Shown here in pieces: positions 1 through 8,834 of a stretch of 64,000 bases of DNA. Position numbers and translations under genes: made by a program. Within the stretch, counting starts at the first letter, position 1. Every line of letters begins with the position of its first letter. The DNA comes from Vibrio tetraodonis (lineage in GTDB: Bacteria > Pseudomonadota > Gammaproteobacteria > Enterobacterales > Vibrionaceae), in assembly GCF_003350295.1 (NCBI RefSeq), contig NZ_QLYY01000015.1, positions 62,001-126,000 on the forward strand, written 5' to 3'. Below the pieces are notes generated by a model. The model had not been told where the DNA came from and searched no databases. It saw only the letters and a program-made list of their open reading frames with translations.

Positions 1-1
1 T

Positions 2-349
2 CGAGTACTGGGTGAAGTGAAAAAAGAATACTGCGATTTGCTTCGTCGAGCAGATGCTATTTTCATTGAAGAGCTTCACGCAGCAGATTTGTATCATAAG
101 GTATCTCAAGCCTTTACCGTATTTCTACCTGTTCGCTCTGTCGGTGTGATGGGCGATGGTCGTAAGTACGACTGGGTTGTTTCACTGCGAGCGGTAGAAA
201 CTATCGACTTTATGACCGCACATTGGGCCCACCTACCATACGATTTCTTGGGTAAAGTCTCTAATCGTATTATCAACGAAATTGATGGTATTTCTCGCGT
301 GGTTTACGATATCTCTGGCAAACCACCAGCGACGATTGAATGGGAATAA
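2..349 (+). CDS. guaA: GMP synthase (glutamine-hydrolysing), C-terminal part
   Basis: This is the 3' end of guaA; the frame is open from the first bases of the window, so the gene starts upstream. GuaA converts XMP to GMP with glutamine and ATP in the cytoplasm. The visible 115 residues are the C-terminal dimerisation domain, recognised by the stretches [10 protein letters not shown] and [17 protein letters not shown], the latter being the usual extreme C-terminus of the family. A hairpin terminator follows within 25 bases, so it ends its operon. Confidence 0.97.
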   Translation, partial: RVLGEVKKEYCDLLRRADAIFIEELHAADLYHKVSQAFTVFLPVRSVGVMGDGRKYDWVVSLRAVETIDFMTAHWAHLPYDFLGKVSNRIINEIDGISRVVYDISGKPPATIEWE

Positions 350-369
350 CGCCAGATAATTTGTTTTTC

Positions 370-400
370 AAAGCCAGCATTAAGCTGGCTTTCTTGTCTT
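370..400 (+). terminator. Rho-independent terminator of guaA
   Basis: A 9-bp stem (AAAGCCAGC / GCTGGCTTT, 370-378 and 384-392) with a 5-base loop is followed by a T-rich stretch. It lies directly downstream of the guaA stop codon. Confidence 0.85.
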
Positions 401-595
401 TGAGCTAATTTTACTCGTCTCATTAGCTCTAGAGTATTTTTGAAGCCATATTGCATTTTTTATGGCCTCAGCTCTTTTTTGCTCTTTATAACTCCAAAGT
501 CACTCGCAACTTAAGGTTTGCTTAATGCTAGTGCAATGAATATTTGTTTGGCCTTCTCTAATCTTTTCTTGCCCTCAATGACAAGGAAAAGTGTG

Positions 596-2197
596 ATGAG
601 AAACGCAAGTTATTTAGTTGCAACCTTATGTACCTTCGCCACCTCTGCAAGCTGGGCTGTAATGAATATCCAGCCTGATCCCCTTAATCCAACGGGATAC
701 GTTATTAAACGTTCTGATATTGAAAAAGTCGAACAAGCCAAAGCGTCCAGTCCTATGTACCAAGTTTGGTCCCAAGCGCTCAGGACTGCGTCTAATTCGA
801 TTGTTGAAGCTATCAGTCCAGGATTAAATAGTAATCCGAGCAACGTTAAGCGTGCAGAACGAGTCTTTCCAAAACAGGAGTGGGATTTTCTCACTCATAT
901 GGCAGCACCTGAATACAGCTATACCCGCTTTTTGCGAGCAATAGGGAAGTTTCCTGCATTTTGCGGTCAATATACGGATGATCGGGACTCAGATGCGATT
1001 TGTAAGCGCTCTATCATCACGGCATTTGCTCATTTTGCTCAGGAAACTGGCGGGCATATTGCCAAAGATAATACCTCGGATAACCCACTTGGATTAGAAG
1101 AATGGCAGCAAGCTTTGGTTCATGTGCGAGAGATGGGGTGGTCTGAGGGTGATATTGGCTACACCACAGGGTGCGGCGAGAATAATTGGCAGAATAAAAA
1201 ATGGCCGTGTGGTGTGGGGCAAGGGTATTTTGGGCGAGGAGCCAAACAACTATCTTATCACTTTAACTATGGGGCCTTTTCTGAGGTGATGTTTGATGGT
1301 GATGCGACAGTGTTACTTAACAACCCCGGCTTAGTCGCAGATTCATGGCTTAACTTGGCTTCCGCTATCTGGTTTTTCCTCACCCCCCAAGCGCCCAAAC
1401 CTGCCATGTTGCATGTCATTGATGGTACTTGGCAGCCATCTCTGCGAGAGCTGGATGCGGGTATAGGTTATGGTTTTGGCACCACAATCAATATTATTAA
1501 TGGAGGAATAGAGTGCGGTGCGCAGAATAAAGATAAAGGTCAGCCAGTTAATCGAATAAAGTACTGGAGAGGCCTATCGTCTCACTATCAGATCCCTCTT
1601 AGCCCAGATGAAAAAGATACATGCTGGCAGCAAACCCCCTACGGCAGCCTTAATCTTGATGGAGCAGAGGATGTGCTTTACACCAATTGGGATGGTAATT
1701 GGAAATACTACCCTGATCGCCCTGAAGGTTATTCATTTGAATGTGACTTGGTGGGATTTCAAACTGCGTATTCGGCACTTGTCGATGGGGATTATGAAAA
1801 GTGTGTGACTAACTTCTATCAGTCTCATGCTCAGTGGCCAGAAGTTCGTATTGTTGACCAGCTTGACGACCCCGATTCAAATAAAAGAAATGAATGGAAC
1901 GCCAATAAGGAATATATGGTAGGTGAGGAAGTCACCTACCAGCAAATTACCTATAAAGCAAAATGGTGGACAAAAGGAGATAGGCCAGATTTAGGTGGGC
2001 CTTGGCAAAAGCTATCAGATGGTCCCACAATCCCTAATCCCGATGAATTCATACTTTGGCAAGAAGGCGTTACCCAAGTGAACAATGGTGATAAGGTGAC
2101 TCATCAGGGAAAATGTTTTATTGCCAAAAATGGACCTGGAGTTTGGGACACCCCTCTTAGCTCAAATTGGTATTGGGATGAAATTCAATGCCCTTAA
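596..2197 (+). CDS. Secreted GH19 family chitinase with C-terminal chitin-binding modules
   Basis: Predicted endochitinase that cuts beta-1,4-linked GlcNAc polymers outside the cell. The start at 596 is preferred over the longer frame from 518 because an AGGA ribosome site lies 8 bases before it and a signal peptide follows at once (about 20 residues, ending SASWA). The GH19 core shows FAHFAQETGG, containing a candidate catalytic Glu, and YFGRGAKQLSYHFNYG, the family hallmark, then a region ending in NIINGGIECG. The last 110 residues carry two small aromatic-rich modules: one with WNANKEYMVGEEVTYQQ and WWTKGDRPDLGGPWQKL, typical of CBM5/12, and a second, more divergent one ending WYWDEIQCP. 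About 533 residues. Fits the chitin-based lifestyle of vibrios. Confidence 0.9.
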   Translation: MRNASYLVATLCTFATSASWAVMNIQPDPLNPTGYVIKRSDIEKVEQAKASSPMYQVWSQALRTASNSIVEAISPGLNSNPSNVKRAERVFPKQEWDFLTHMAAPEYSYTRFLRAIGKFPAFCGQYTDDRDSDAICKRSIITAFAHFAQETGGHIAKDNTSDNPLGLEEWQQALVHVREMGWSEGDIGYTTGCGENNWQNKKWPCGVGQGYFGRGAKQLSYHFNYGAFSEVMFDGDATVLLNNPGLVADSWLNLASAIWFFLTPQAPKPAMLHVIDGTWQPSLRELDAGIGYGFGTTINIINGGIECGAQNKDKGQPVNRIKYWRGLSSHYQIPLSPDEKDTCWQQTPYGSLNLDGAEDVLYTNWDGNWKYYPDRPEGYSFECDLVGFQTAYSALVDGDYEKCVTNFYQSHAQWPEVRIVDQLDDPDSNKRNEWNANKEYMVGEEVTYQQITYKAKWWTKGDRPDLGGPWQKLSDGPTIPNPDEFILWQEGVTQVNNGDKVTHQGKCFIAKNGPGVWDTPLSSNWYWDEIQCP

Positions 2198-2216
2198 ATT
2201 TTAAGGCAGAAAATAT

Positions 2217-2251
2217 AAAGGGGTTAGCGTATTGCTAACCCCTTTTTTTAA
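2217..2251. terminator. Bidirectional terminator between the chitinase and the alanine symporter
   Basis: A 12-bp perfect stem (AAAGGGGTTAGC / GCTAACCCCTTT) with a short loop is followed by a run of seven T. It lies between two convergent genes and can serve both. Confidence 0.85.
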
Positions 2252-2279
2252 CCACTGCTTTTTATCTTATTAAATATTG

Positions 2280-3818
2280 TTAGGTCGAGGGTTGTTCTAC
2301 TGGCTTAGACTCGACCTCTACTGTAGGTTCCTTACCTGTCTTACGACGGTATTTATCTTCCCAATAATCAGCACCTTTAATGCCAAGCTTGACTGGGTTG
2401 AATGTGTATTCGGTGACACCTTGCTTTTGTTGTTCTTCATAATCATGCAACGCTTTCAACGCTGGTTTGGCCATAAAGAAAATAATCAAGATACCGACGA
2501 TGTTCAGCCATGCCATTAGGCCAACACCTACATCACCCATTGCCCATGCTAAGTTGGCTGTCTTTACTGTACCGTAGAACACAACGGCTATCATCGCCAC
2601 TTTTAGTATGAACATCAATCCATTAACTTTGATGTGGCGACGGATATAGGCCACATTTGTTTCTGCGATGTAGTAATAAGCAAGAATAGTTGTGAAGGCG
2701 AAGAAGAACAGAGCAACAGCAATAAACGGCTTTCCTATACCTGGAAGCGCACTTTCAATTGCCATTTGTGTGAACATTGGGCCATTGGCGGCGATGTCGG
2801 CTGCCACGTTTTGCACCAAGAAGCCTTCAGCGCCATGTACATTATACGCACCGGTTATGATGATCATAAATGCAGTTGCAGAGCACACAAGCAGGGTGTC
2901 GATATAGATAGAGAATGATTGCACTAAGCCTTGCTGAGCAGGGTGATCAACACTTGCTGCAGCAGCTGCATGAGGCCCTGTTCCTTGGCCGGCTTCATTA
3001 GAATATACCCCTCGTTTTACACCCCAACCGATGGCAGCACCTACACCAGCCATTGGAGTAAAGGCATCACCAATGATCATTGCAAAGACTGTAGGGACTT
3101 GTTCAATGTTGAGTAAGATGATCACAAACGCTGTGATGATGTACGCGAGTGCCATGAAAGGAACAACGATCTGGGTAAAGTTAGCAATTCGCTTCACGCC
3201 GCCGAAAATGATGAATGCAAGAATGACGGAGATGACGGTACCAGTGAAAATCTTCGCAAAACTAAAGGTGCCTATTGCTGTTTCTACCATGCTTCCTGAG
3301 CCAAACGCTCCTTCAACGGCATTACCGATACTGTTTGACTGTACGCCTGGTAGTAGAAAGCCACAAGCGAATATAGTAGCGATTGCGAAAACCCAAGCAT
3401 ACCATTTTTGACCCGTAGCTTTTTCTATGTAATAAGCAGGACCACCACGAAACTCGCCGTTATCTTCTTCTTTATAGATTTGAGCTAGGGTTGATTCTGC
3501 ATAAGCCGTAGCAGCGCCAAAAAACGCAACAACCCACATCCAAAAAACAGCACCAGGTCCGCCAAAGCCAATAGCTGCCGCAACACCTGCGATATTCCCT
3601 GTACCGACTCTTCCCGATAATGAAACTGCAAGCGCTTGGAAAGATGAAATTCCTTTAGATGAACTTTTTCCTGAAAGAAGTAGTCGCCACATCTCGCTAA
3701 AATGGCGAATTTGGACAAATCGCGTCATGATTGAGTAGAACAATCCTGCTCCCAAGCACAGATAAATTAATGCGGGGCTCCAGATAATTCCATTCAGAAA
3801 ATCAACTAATGACTGCAT
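2280..3818 (-). CDS. Sodium:alanine (or glycine) symporter, AGCS family
   Basis: Inner-membrane symporter taking up alanine or glycine with Na+. The protein is rich in hydrophobic helices and carries the family signatures GRVGTGNIAGVA (about residues 69-80) and SNEAGQGTGPHAAAAA. I place the start at 3818 (MQSLVDFLNG, 512 residues): an AGGGAA ribosome site precedes it, and the 43 extra residues of the longer frame do not look like a transporter N-terminus. The C-terminal 30 residues are charged and cytoplasmic. It lies next to dadA on the same strand, so import and oxidation of alanine are probably linked in function, though a 357-base gap separates them. Confidence 0.93.
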   Translation of the reverse strand: MQSLVDFLNGIIWSPALIYLCLGAGLFYSIMTRFVQIRHFSEMWRLLLSGKSSSKGISSFQALAVSLSGRVGTGNIAGVAAAIGFGGPGAVFWMWVVAFFGAATAYAESTLAQIYKEEDNGEFRGGPAYYIEKATGQKWYAWVFAIATIFACGFLLPGVQSNSIGNAVEGAFGSGSMVETAIGTFSFAKIFTGTVISVILAFIIFGGVKRIANFTQIVVPFMALAYIITAFVIILLNIEQVPTVFAMIIGDAFTPMAGVGAAIGWGVKRGVYSNEAGQGTGPHAAAAASVDHPAQQGLVQSFSIYIDTLLVCSATAFMIIITGAYNVHGAEGFLVQNVAADIAANGPMFTQMAIESALPGIGKPFIAVALFFFAFTTILAYYYIAETNVAYIRRHIKVNGLMFILKVAMIAVVFYGTVKTANLAWAMGDVGVGLMAWLNIVGILIIFFMAKPALKALHDYEEQQKQGVTEYTFNPVKLGIKGADYWEDKYRRKTGKEPTVEVESKPVEQPST

Positions 3819-4175
3819 AAGTATTTTCCCTGTTTTATTATGATTGGTGGTTTGCGCTCTGGATATTAACCTTTTTGTAACTCCATTGTTAAATTTTTTA
3901 TGTTCTAAAGTTGGTTTGCGTGAGCTCAGGCACAAAATATGACGCAAACGTTAAACCGTGCGGTGTTAGAGTATTGGGCGTACGGAGGATGCACTTTACA
4001 AGATCTGCATGGCTTTTATTGATGCCTATTACTGACTAATTATTGATTTAATGTCATTTTTTAAACAAAATTTAATCTTAAAACCAGTAAAGCTCTTCGT
4101 GGTTAAATAGCTTTAAATCATTGGTAATAATGTTTTTATGTTTTTTGAAACATTTAATTAACACCTAGGTGTTGG
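3819..4175. other. Intergenic region between dadA and the alanine symporter
   Basis: This 357-base AT-rich stretch holds no gene that I can support. It must contain the leader and promoter of the symporter. Two details are visible: a PurR-box-like sequence ACGCAAACGTTAAACC (3942-3957) whose right half is poor, and a perfect 14-bp palindrome AACACCTAGGTGTT (4160-4173) just past the dadA stop codon, possibly the stem of a weak terminator. Confidence 0.5.
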
Positions 4176-5453
4176 TTAAATATGGGCATATTCATTTATA
4201 TCAGTTGTATATCGATGCATGCTTAGCTGTGCGTACTGTTTTATCGATGGCTGAGTAATGATCTGGGTAAGTATGTCGGCAGAGCCGCAAGCCATTGTCC
4301 AGCCCAAGGTGCCATGACCTGTATTCGTGTAAAGATTTTTAACTGGGGTTTCTCCTATGATAGGTGTGCCGTCTGGTGTCATAGGTCGAAGCCCTGTCCA
4401 ATATTCAGCTTTTGAGAGATCCGTACCATGAGGAAATAAGTTAGAGACCACATGGTTTAACGTTGAGAGTCGTTTACTGGAGAGGGAGGAGTCAAAGCCA
4501 GCAAGTTCAGCCGTACCCGCGACACGTATGCGGTTATTAAACCGAGTGACCGCCACTTTGTAGCTTTCATCCATAATGGTTGAGTTAGGTGCATGAGCTT
4601 CATTTATGATGGGCAAGGTGAGTGAATAGCCCTTTACGGGGTAGATGGGAAGAACTATACCAACTTGTTTTAAAAAATGCTTTGAGTAACTGCCTAGCGC
4701 AACGACAAATTTGTCTGCGGTGAATCGGCCTTTGGAGGTTTCGATATTATCGATTTGTTGCCCCTTCAGATTTAGCTGATGGATTTCTGTATCAAATACA
4801 AAACTCACACCCGCTTTTTGAGCCAGTGCCTGAAGCTGTTGGCAGAATAAATGACAGTCACCTGTTTGATCGTCAGGAAGGTATAAACCTCCAGCCAGTT
4901 TTCCTTGCATGTTAGTCAGTCCAGGCTCTTGTTTCAGGCATTCTGCACTGTCTAATAATTGATAACGTGTACCACTCTCGTCCAGCAGCGAGATGTCCTT
5001 TTCCACTGCCTTGAGCTGCTTTTGAGAGCGAAATAGTTGTAAGGTACCTTTACTTCTCCCTTGGTAGTTTATTTGATACTTGTTGTTTAACTCTTTTAAA
5101 CACTCTTTGCTGTGTAGTGAGATTTTGAGCATGCGCGATTTATTAATGCGATATCGTTCTATCTTGCATTGGTGGAGCATCTTGGTTGACCAGTTGAATA
5201 AATCTGGGTCAAGGCTGGGTTTTATTTTTAAAGGCGCGTGTTTTTCCATCAGCCATTTTAATGCTTTGAGTGGTATACCAGGTGCGGCCCAAGGAGAGGA
5301 GTAGCCGTAAGAAATTTGCCCTGCATTGGCAAAACTGGTTTCCTGCGCCGAGCGAGATTGCCTATCTATTACAGTCACATCACATCCTGATTGCTGCAAA
5401 TACCACGCGCTGGTTAGGCCTATTACACCACTACCTAGAACAATGACTTTCAC
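4176..5453 (-). CDS. dadA: D-amino acid dehydrogenase (DadA)
   Basis: FAD-dependent membrane-associated oxidase that deaminates D-alanine and other D-amino acids to keto acids and feeds electrons to quinone. At 425 residues it is close to the E. coli enzyme. The N-terminal dinucleotide-binding motif is VLGSGVIGLTSAWYL (residues 5-19), followed by QETSFANAGQISYGYSSPWA, typical of DadA, and the C-terminal WTGLRPMTPDGTPIIG and TNTGHGTLGWTMACGS FAD contacts. A LysR-type regulator is transcribed divergently and the AGCS symporter lies downstream on the same strand. No alanine racemase gene is present in the window. Confidence 0.95.
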   Translation of the reverse strand: MKVIVLGSGVIGLTSAWYLQQSGCDVTVIDRQSRSAQETSFANAGQISYGYSSPWAAPGIPLKALKWLMEKHAPLKIKPSLDPDLFNWSTKMLHQCKIERYRINKSRMLKISLHSKECLKELNNKYQINYQGRSKGTLQLFRSQKQLKAVEKDISLLDESGTRYQLLDSAECLKQEPGLTNMQGKLAGGLYLPDDQTGDCHLFCQQLQALAQKAGVSFVFDTEIHQLNLKGQQIDNIETSKGRFTADKFVVALGSYSKHFLKQVGIVLPIYPVKGYSLTLPIINEAHAPNSTIMDESYKVAVTRFNNRIRVAGTAELAGFDSSLSSKRLSTLNHVVSNLFPHGTDLSKAEYWTGLRPMTPDGTPIIGETPVKNLYTNTGHGTLGWTMACGSADILTQIITQPSIKQYAQLSMHRYTTDINEYAHI

Positions 5454-5559
5454 CGTGATCTTCTCCTTTTTATCAACTTTATCTTACTCTGAACGATTTA
5501 CATTTGGTTAACAATCGAGAAGAATTAACACTACCTTTTAAAAAAACTAAAACCTAAGT

Positions 5560-6456
5560 ATGAAATCATCTTTATTGAGTGGTGTTCATCTTGTGAGTAT
5601 TCTCGCTCAGCATCAAAGCTTATCGAGTGCAGCAAGCAAGTTAAACATCACGACTGGTGCTGTGAGTCAGCAGCTGCAATTGGTTGAAGAGCGGCTTGGC
5701 TTTCAGGTGTTTGAACGTCATGCCCGAGGTATTCGTTTGACTGACCTTGGGCGTAAGCTTTTAGATTCAATTAATCCACATTTAACTGCTATTGAAGAAG
5801 CGATTGAGCAAGCAATTAAAGCGGTAAGTCGTAAACCCATCAGGCTTAAACTGACACCTTCTCTTGCTTATAAGTGGCTCGTGCCACGTTTGGATGACTT
5901 TCAGCAATCCCACCCAAATATACAGGTGCAAATATTTGCCGAAGGAGCGTTGGTCAATAGTAGCAGCCGTGATTTTGATATCGCGATAGATTATGGACCA
6001 ATACCTTATAAATTTGATGGTGCTGAGCTATTGATGGAAGAATGCCTTATTCCTGTGATGAGTCCAGATTATTTCAGAAAAGTATGTAATACGCTGAACA
6101 CTAGTACTCAATTGGTGTGGGAAAATGTCACCTTGCTCCACGATGCCATGCCTTGGCAAAGCGCTTTGAAAGAGCAAGAGTGGTTATATTGGGCCGAAAA
6201 GCATCAACTTGAGCTGGATGTGGGTCAAGGACATTTCTTTAATAGAACCGATATGGCCATGGCGGCTGCAGAGGCTGGTGTGGGAGTCGCTCTTGCTCGC
6301 AAAGCCCTGTTAAATGATGAAATAAAGCAGCAAAAATTGGTTGCTCCCTTACCTGCCATTAATGCTAATGCTGGGTATTTCATTATTACTCACTGTGAAG
6401 CACCAGAGACGCAACTTTTTAAAAGTTGGTTGAAACAACAAGTGGTTATGGAATAG
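5560..6456 (+). CDS. LysR-type transcriptional regulator, probably of dadA
   Basis: A 298-residue LysR-family activator/repressor. The winged helix-turn-helix is at residues 5-65 (QHQSLSSAASKLNITTGAVSQQLQLVEERLGFQVFE region), followed by an effector-binding domain from about residue 90. The architecture resembles the GcvA-like branch. It is divergent from dadA with 106 bases between the start codons, the usual LysR arrangement, so I infer that it controls dadA and perhaps the neighbouring symporter. In E. coli and Pseudomonas dad genes answer to Lrp-type regulators, so a LysR partner is different. Confidence 0.85.
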   Translation: MKSSLLSGVHLVSILAQHQSLSSAASKLNITTGAVSQQLQLVEERLGFQVFERHARGIRLTDLGRKLLDSINPHLTAIEEAIEQAIKAVSRKPIRLKLTPSLAYKWLVPRLDDFQQSHPNIQVQIFAEGALVNSSSRDFDIAIDYGPIPYKFDGAELLMEECLIPVMSPDYFRKVCNTLNTSTQLVWENVTLLHDAMPWQSALKEQEWLYWAEKHQLELDVGQGHFFNRTDMAMAAAEAGVGVALARKALLNDEIKQQKLVAPLPAINANAGYFIITHCEAPETQLFKSWLKQQVVME

Positions 6457-6549
6457 TGGACAAATATCATTTGCCAGAGTCTAACTCACCACTACAATTA
6501 GTATTATCAATAAGGATGCATTTACTGAGGTGCTTACAGGGCAGTTTAT

Positions 6550-7527
6550 ATGGAATCGACTCAAGGCCAATGCAGCTATCAAAATCCTGATGGCTGGTGC
6601 TGCGATCAACCGTGTGGGGAGTCCGGTCTATGTTACTGGCATGATCCCAAAGTCGATAAAAGCAAAGACGATGTAAAAGACAAGGTTGAAAAGTGGGCTG
6701 CAGAAGGTAAACCTTTAGACGGATTTCAGTTGGCAAGAACAAACCTAGTAGACGTTAATCTAGTTAACAGAGGCAATAAAGATGGTTATTCGTGCCGTGA
6801 CGTAGATTTCTATCGTGCCGATTTAACCGACGCTCACTTTTTTGGTCTCGATTTACGGGGATCATCTTTGATGAAAACTAAGATGGTCGGAGCAAACCTT
6901 CATTGCGCTAGGTTAGATAATTGCAACTTGTTGGGTGCTGATCTTGATAGAGCTAAGCTAGAAAATGTCAATTGGGGTCGCTCCATAAAGCAAGAAGAGC
7001 AAGTGAGAGAGGCACGCAAAGCTCGCCGATACGATAAAGTTGGGCCTTTGTATCAAGAAGCGGAAGAAGTGTGTCGTAACATACGTAAACAATGTGAAAC
7101 GCAGGGGCTATTTGAGATTGCAGGTGACTTTTTTAAGCGCGAAATGCGATTTAGACGCTACCAAATGCCAAGGTTAAGTGCTAGGCGAGTTGTATCCAAG
7201 ACCGTTGACTTGTTTTGTGGTTATGGGGAAGACCCGATGAGGGTGGTCGGGTTTTCTATCTTTTTGATTTTAGTTTGTGCTTTAGCCTATTTTTTCCTCG
7301 ATACAACAAGTGCACATCCAATATACGAAGAGCTTAGCGGCTGGCAGTTTTATTTGTTTGAGTTTCTTAATTCGATATATTTTAGTGTAGTGACTTTCAC
7401 AACACTTGGCTATGGAGATATTTCACCGGTAGGCTTTGCAAGGTTTATTGCGGCATTTGAAGCCTTTCTTGGCAGCTTTACTATGGCGTTATTTGTGGTG
7501 GTGTTTGTTAAAAAAATGACTCGCTAG
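6550..7527 (+). CDS. Pentapeptide-repeat protein with C-terminal two-helix K+ channel pore
   Basis: A 325-residue fusion. Residues 8-36 form a Cys/His-rich cluster (CSYQNPDGWCCDQPC, then CYWHD) that could bind a metal. Residues 70-140 contain A(D/N)LxxxxLxxAxL pentapeptide repeats (FYRADLTDAHFFGLDLRGS and following), then a charged helical linker with many Arg. Residues about 225-322 carry two transmembrane helices flanking the pore sequence TTLGYGDISP, the K+ selectivity filter. It is therefore predicted to be an inner-membrane potassium channel with a cytoplasmic sensor domain. The ligand is unknown. It stands alone, with no obvious operon partner. Confidence 0.85.
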   Translation: MESTQGQCSYQNPDGWCCDQPCGESGLCYWHDPKVDKSKDDVKDKVEKWAAEGKPLDGFQLARTNLVDVNLVNRGNKDGYSCRDVDFYRADLTDAHFFGLDLRGSSLMKTKMVGANLHCARLDNCNLLGADLDRAKLENVNWGRSIKQEEQVREARKARRYDKVGPLYQEAEEVCRNIRKQCETQGLFEIAGDFFKREMRFRRYQMPRLSARRVVSKTVDLFCGYGEDPMRVVGFSIFLILVCALAYFFLDTTSAHPIYEELSGWQFYLFEFLNSIYFSVVTFTTLGYGDISPVGFARFIAAFEAFLGSFTMALFVVVFVKKMTR

Positions 7528-7859
7528 TTTTCGTTTTAACAAGGATGTTTGGCAGCACATACACAGGTCTGCGTTTTTAACTTGCTAATTAAAAAGCAGA
7601 TTTATGTCACTGGTGAAAGTTTTTCAAGCGAGGCTTATACTTTGAGAAGAAATGAATATCTCTTCATAGTGTGAGCGAGGCAGGAGCTTGCGACGATATT
7701 GATGGAATATTCTAGTATTTATAGTGATAGATGAGATAGTTTACTTCTACTTCACTTATTTGCGGGGTAAATGGTGGAGTAGCACAATGAAGGTAGTTAC
7801 GTGGGCTTGAGATGACCCAACGTACATGTAATTGATACCGAGAATGAGTAAAACCCATT
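7528..7859. other. Intergenic region upstream of cheV
   Basis: I see no gene in these 332 bases. The stretch is AT-rich and must contain the cheV promoter; I could not identify a convincing sigma-28 or sigma-54 promoter. Confidence 0.4.
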
Positions 7860-8834
7860 ATGAGCACTTCAAGCAGTACAATTCTTACAGAAAGTGGCAC
7901 AAATGAACTCGAGATCATTGAGTTTCATTTGGAAAAACAGATGCCAGATGGCTCGAAAAAAACCTGTTATTACGGCATTAACGTGGCCAAAGTGCGCGAA
8001 GTTATTCAAGTTCCTGAGACATCGGATTATCCAAATGCTCAGCCGCACATGATAGGGGTATTTTCATCCCGAGATATACTCACTCCTCTGGTCGATTTGG
8101 CAGGCTGGCTCGGTGTGCCAACCAGTAAAGAAATTGACAAGAAGTTTGTGATTGTCACTGACTTCAACCGTATGACCAATGGATTCCTGATCGACAGCAT
8201 CAGTCGCATCCACAGGATTTCTTGGAACGATGTTGAATCCCCCAGTCAGTTCTTAGAAGCCGGTGAGCAGGATTGCGTTGTCGCGGTAGTGCGCAAAGAT
8301 AAGAACCTTATCATGATCCTCGACTTTGAAAAGATCATCGCAGATATCAACCCTGAACTGAGTATGGAAAAATACGATGTTACCATGGATAAGAGTGTTG
8401 ATCTCAACCAAAAAATGGTCACCAAGCGTAATGCGAAAACCATTATGGTTGTGGACGATTCTGCTTTCATTCGAAATCTCATTCTAGACACATTGAGCTC
8501 AGCAGGTTACAACACCATTGCTTGTAAAGATGGTGGTGAAGCGCACGACAAGTTAACAGAACTTGCTGAAACTGCAAAAAAAGAAGATGTTCCTGTCAGT
8601 GAACTTGTTGATGCGGTAGTCAGTGATGTTGAGATGCCGCGTATGGATGGTATGCACTTAGTGAAGAGATTACGTGAATCGGATGTTTACAAAGAAATGC
8701 CGATTGTCATGTTCTCGTCATTAATGAGTGATGATAACCGAGAAAAAGCCTTGGCTTTGGGTGCCAATGACACCCTAACCAAACCTGAAATTGGCCGTAT
8801 GGTGGCCCTGATGGATCAGTTTATTTTAAAGTAA
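7860..8834 (+). CDS. cheV: Chemotaxis protein CheV (CheW-receiver fusion)
   Basis: Cytoplasmic coupling protein linking chemoreceptors to CheA. Residues about 15-170 are a CheW-like domain (YYGINVAKVREVIQVPE); residues about 195-324 are a response-regulator receiver with the acidic pair VVDDS, the phospho-acceptor Asp in VVSDVEMPRMDG (about residue 257) and the Lys of LTKPEIG. Length 324 agrees with the family. Its stop codon overlaps the convergent plsC gene by 14 bases. Confidence 0.95.
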   Translation: MSTSSSTILTESGTNELEIIEFHLEKQMPDGSKKTCYYGINVAKVREVIQVPETSDYPNAQPHMIGVFSSRDILTPLVDLAGWLGVPTSKEIDKKFVIVTDFNRMTNGFLIDSISRIHRISWNDVESPSQFLEAGEQDCVVAVVRKDKNLIMILDFEKIIADINPELSMEKYDVTMDKSVDLNQKMVTKRNAKTIMVVDDSAFIRNLILDTLSSAGYNTIACKDGGEAHDKLTELAETAKKEDVPVSELVDAVVSDVEMPRMDGMHLVKRLRESDVYKEMPIVMFSSLMSDDNREKALALGANDTLTKPEIGRMVALMDQFILK

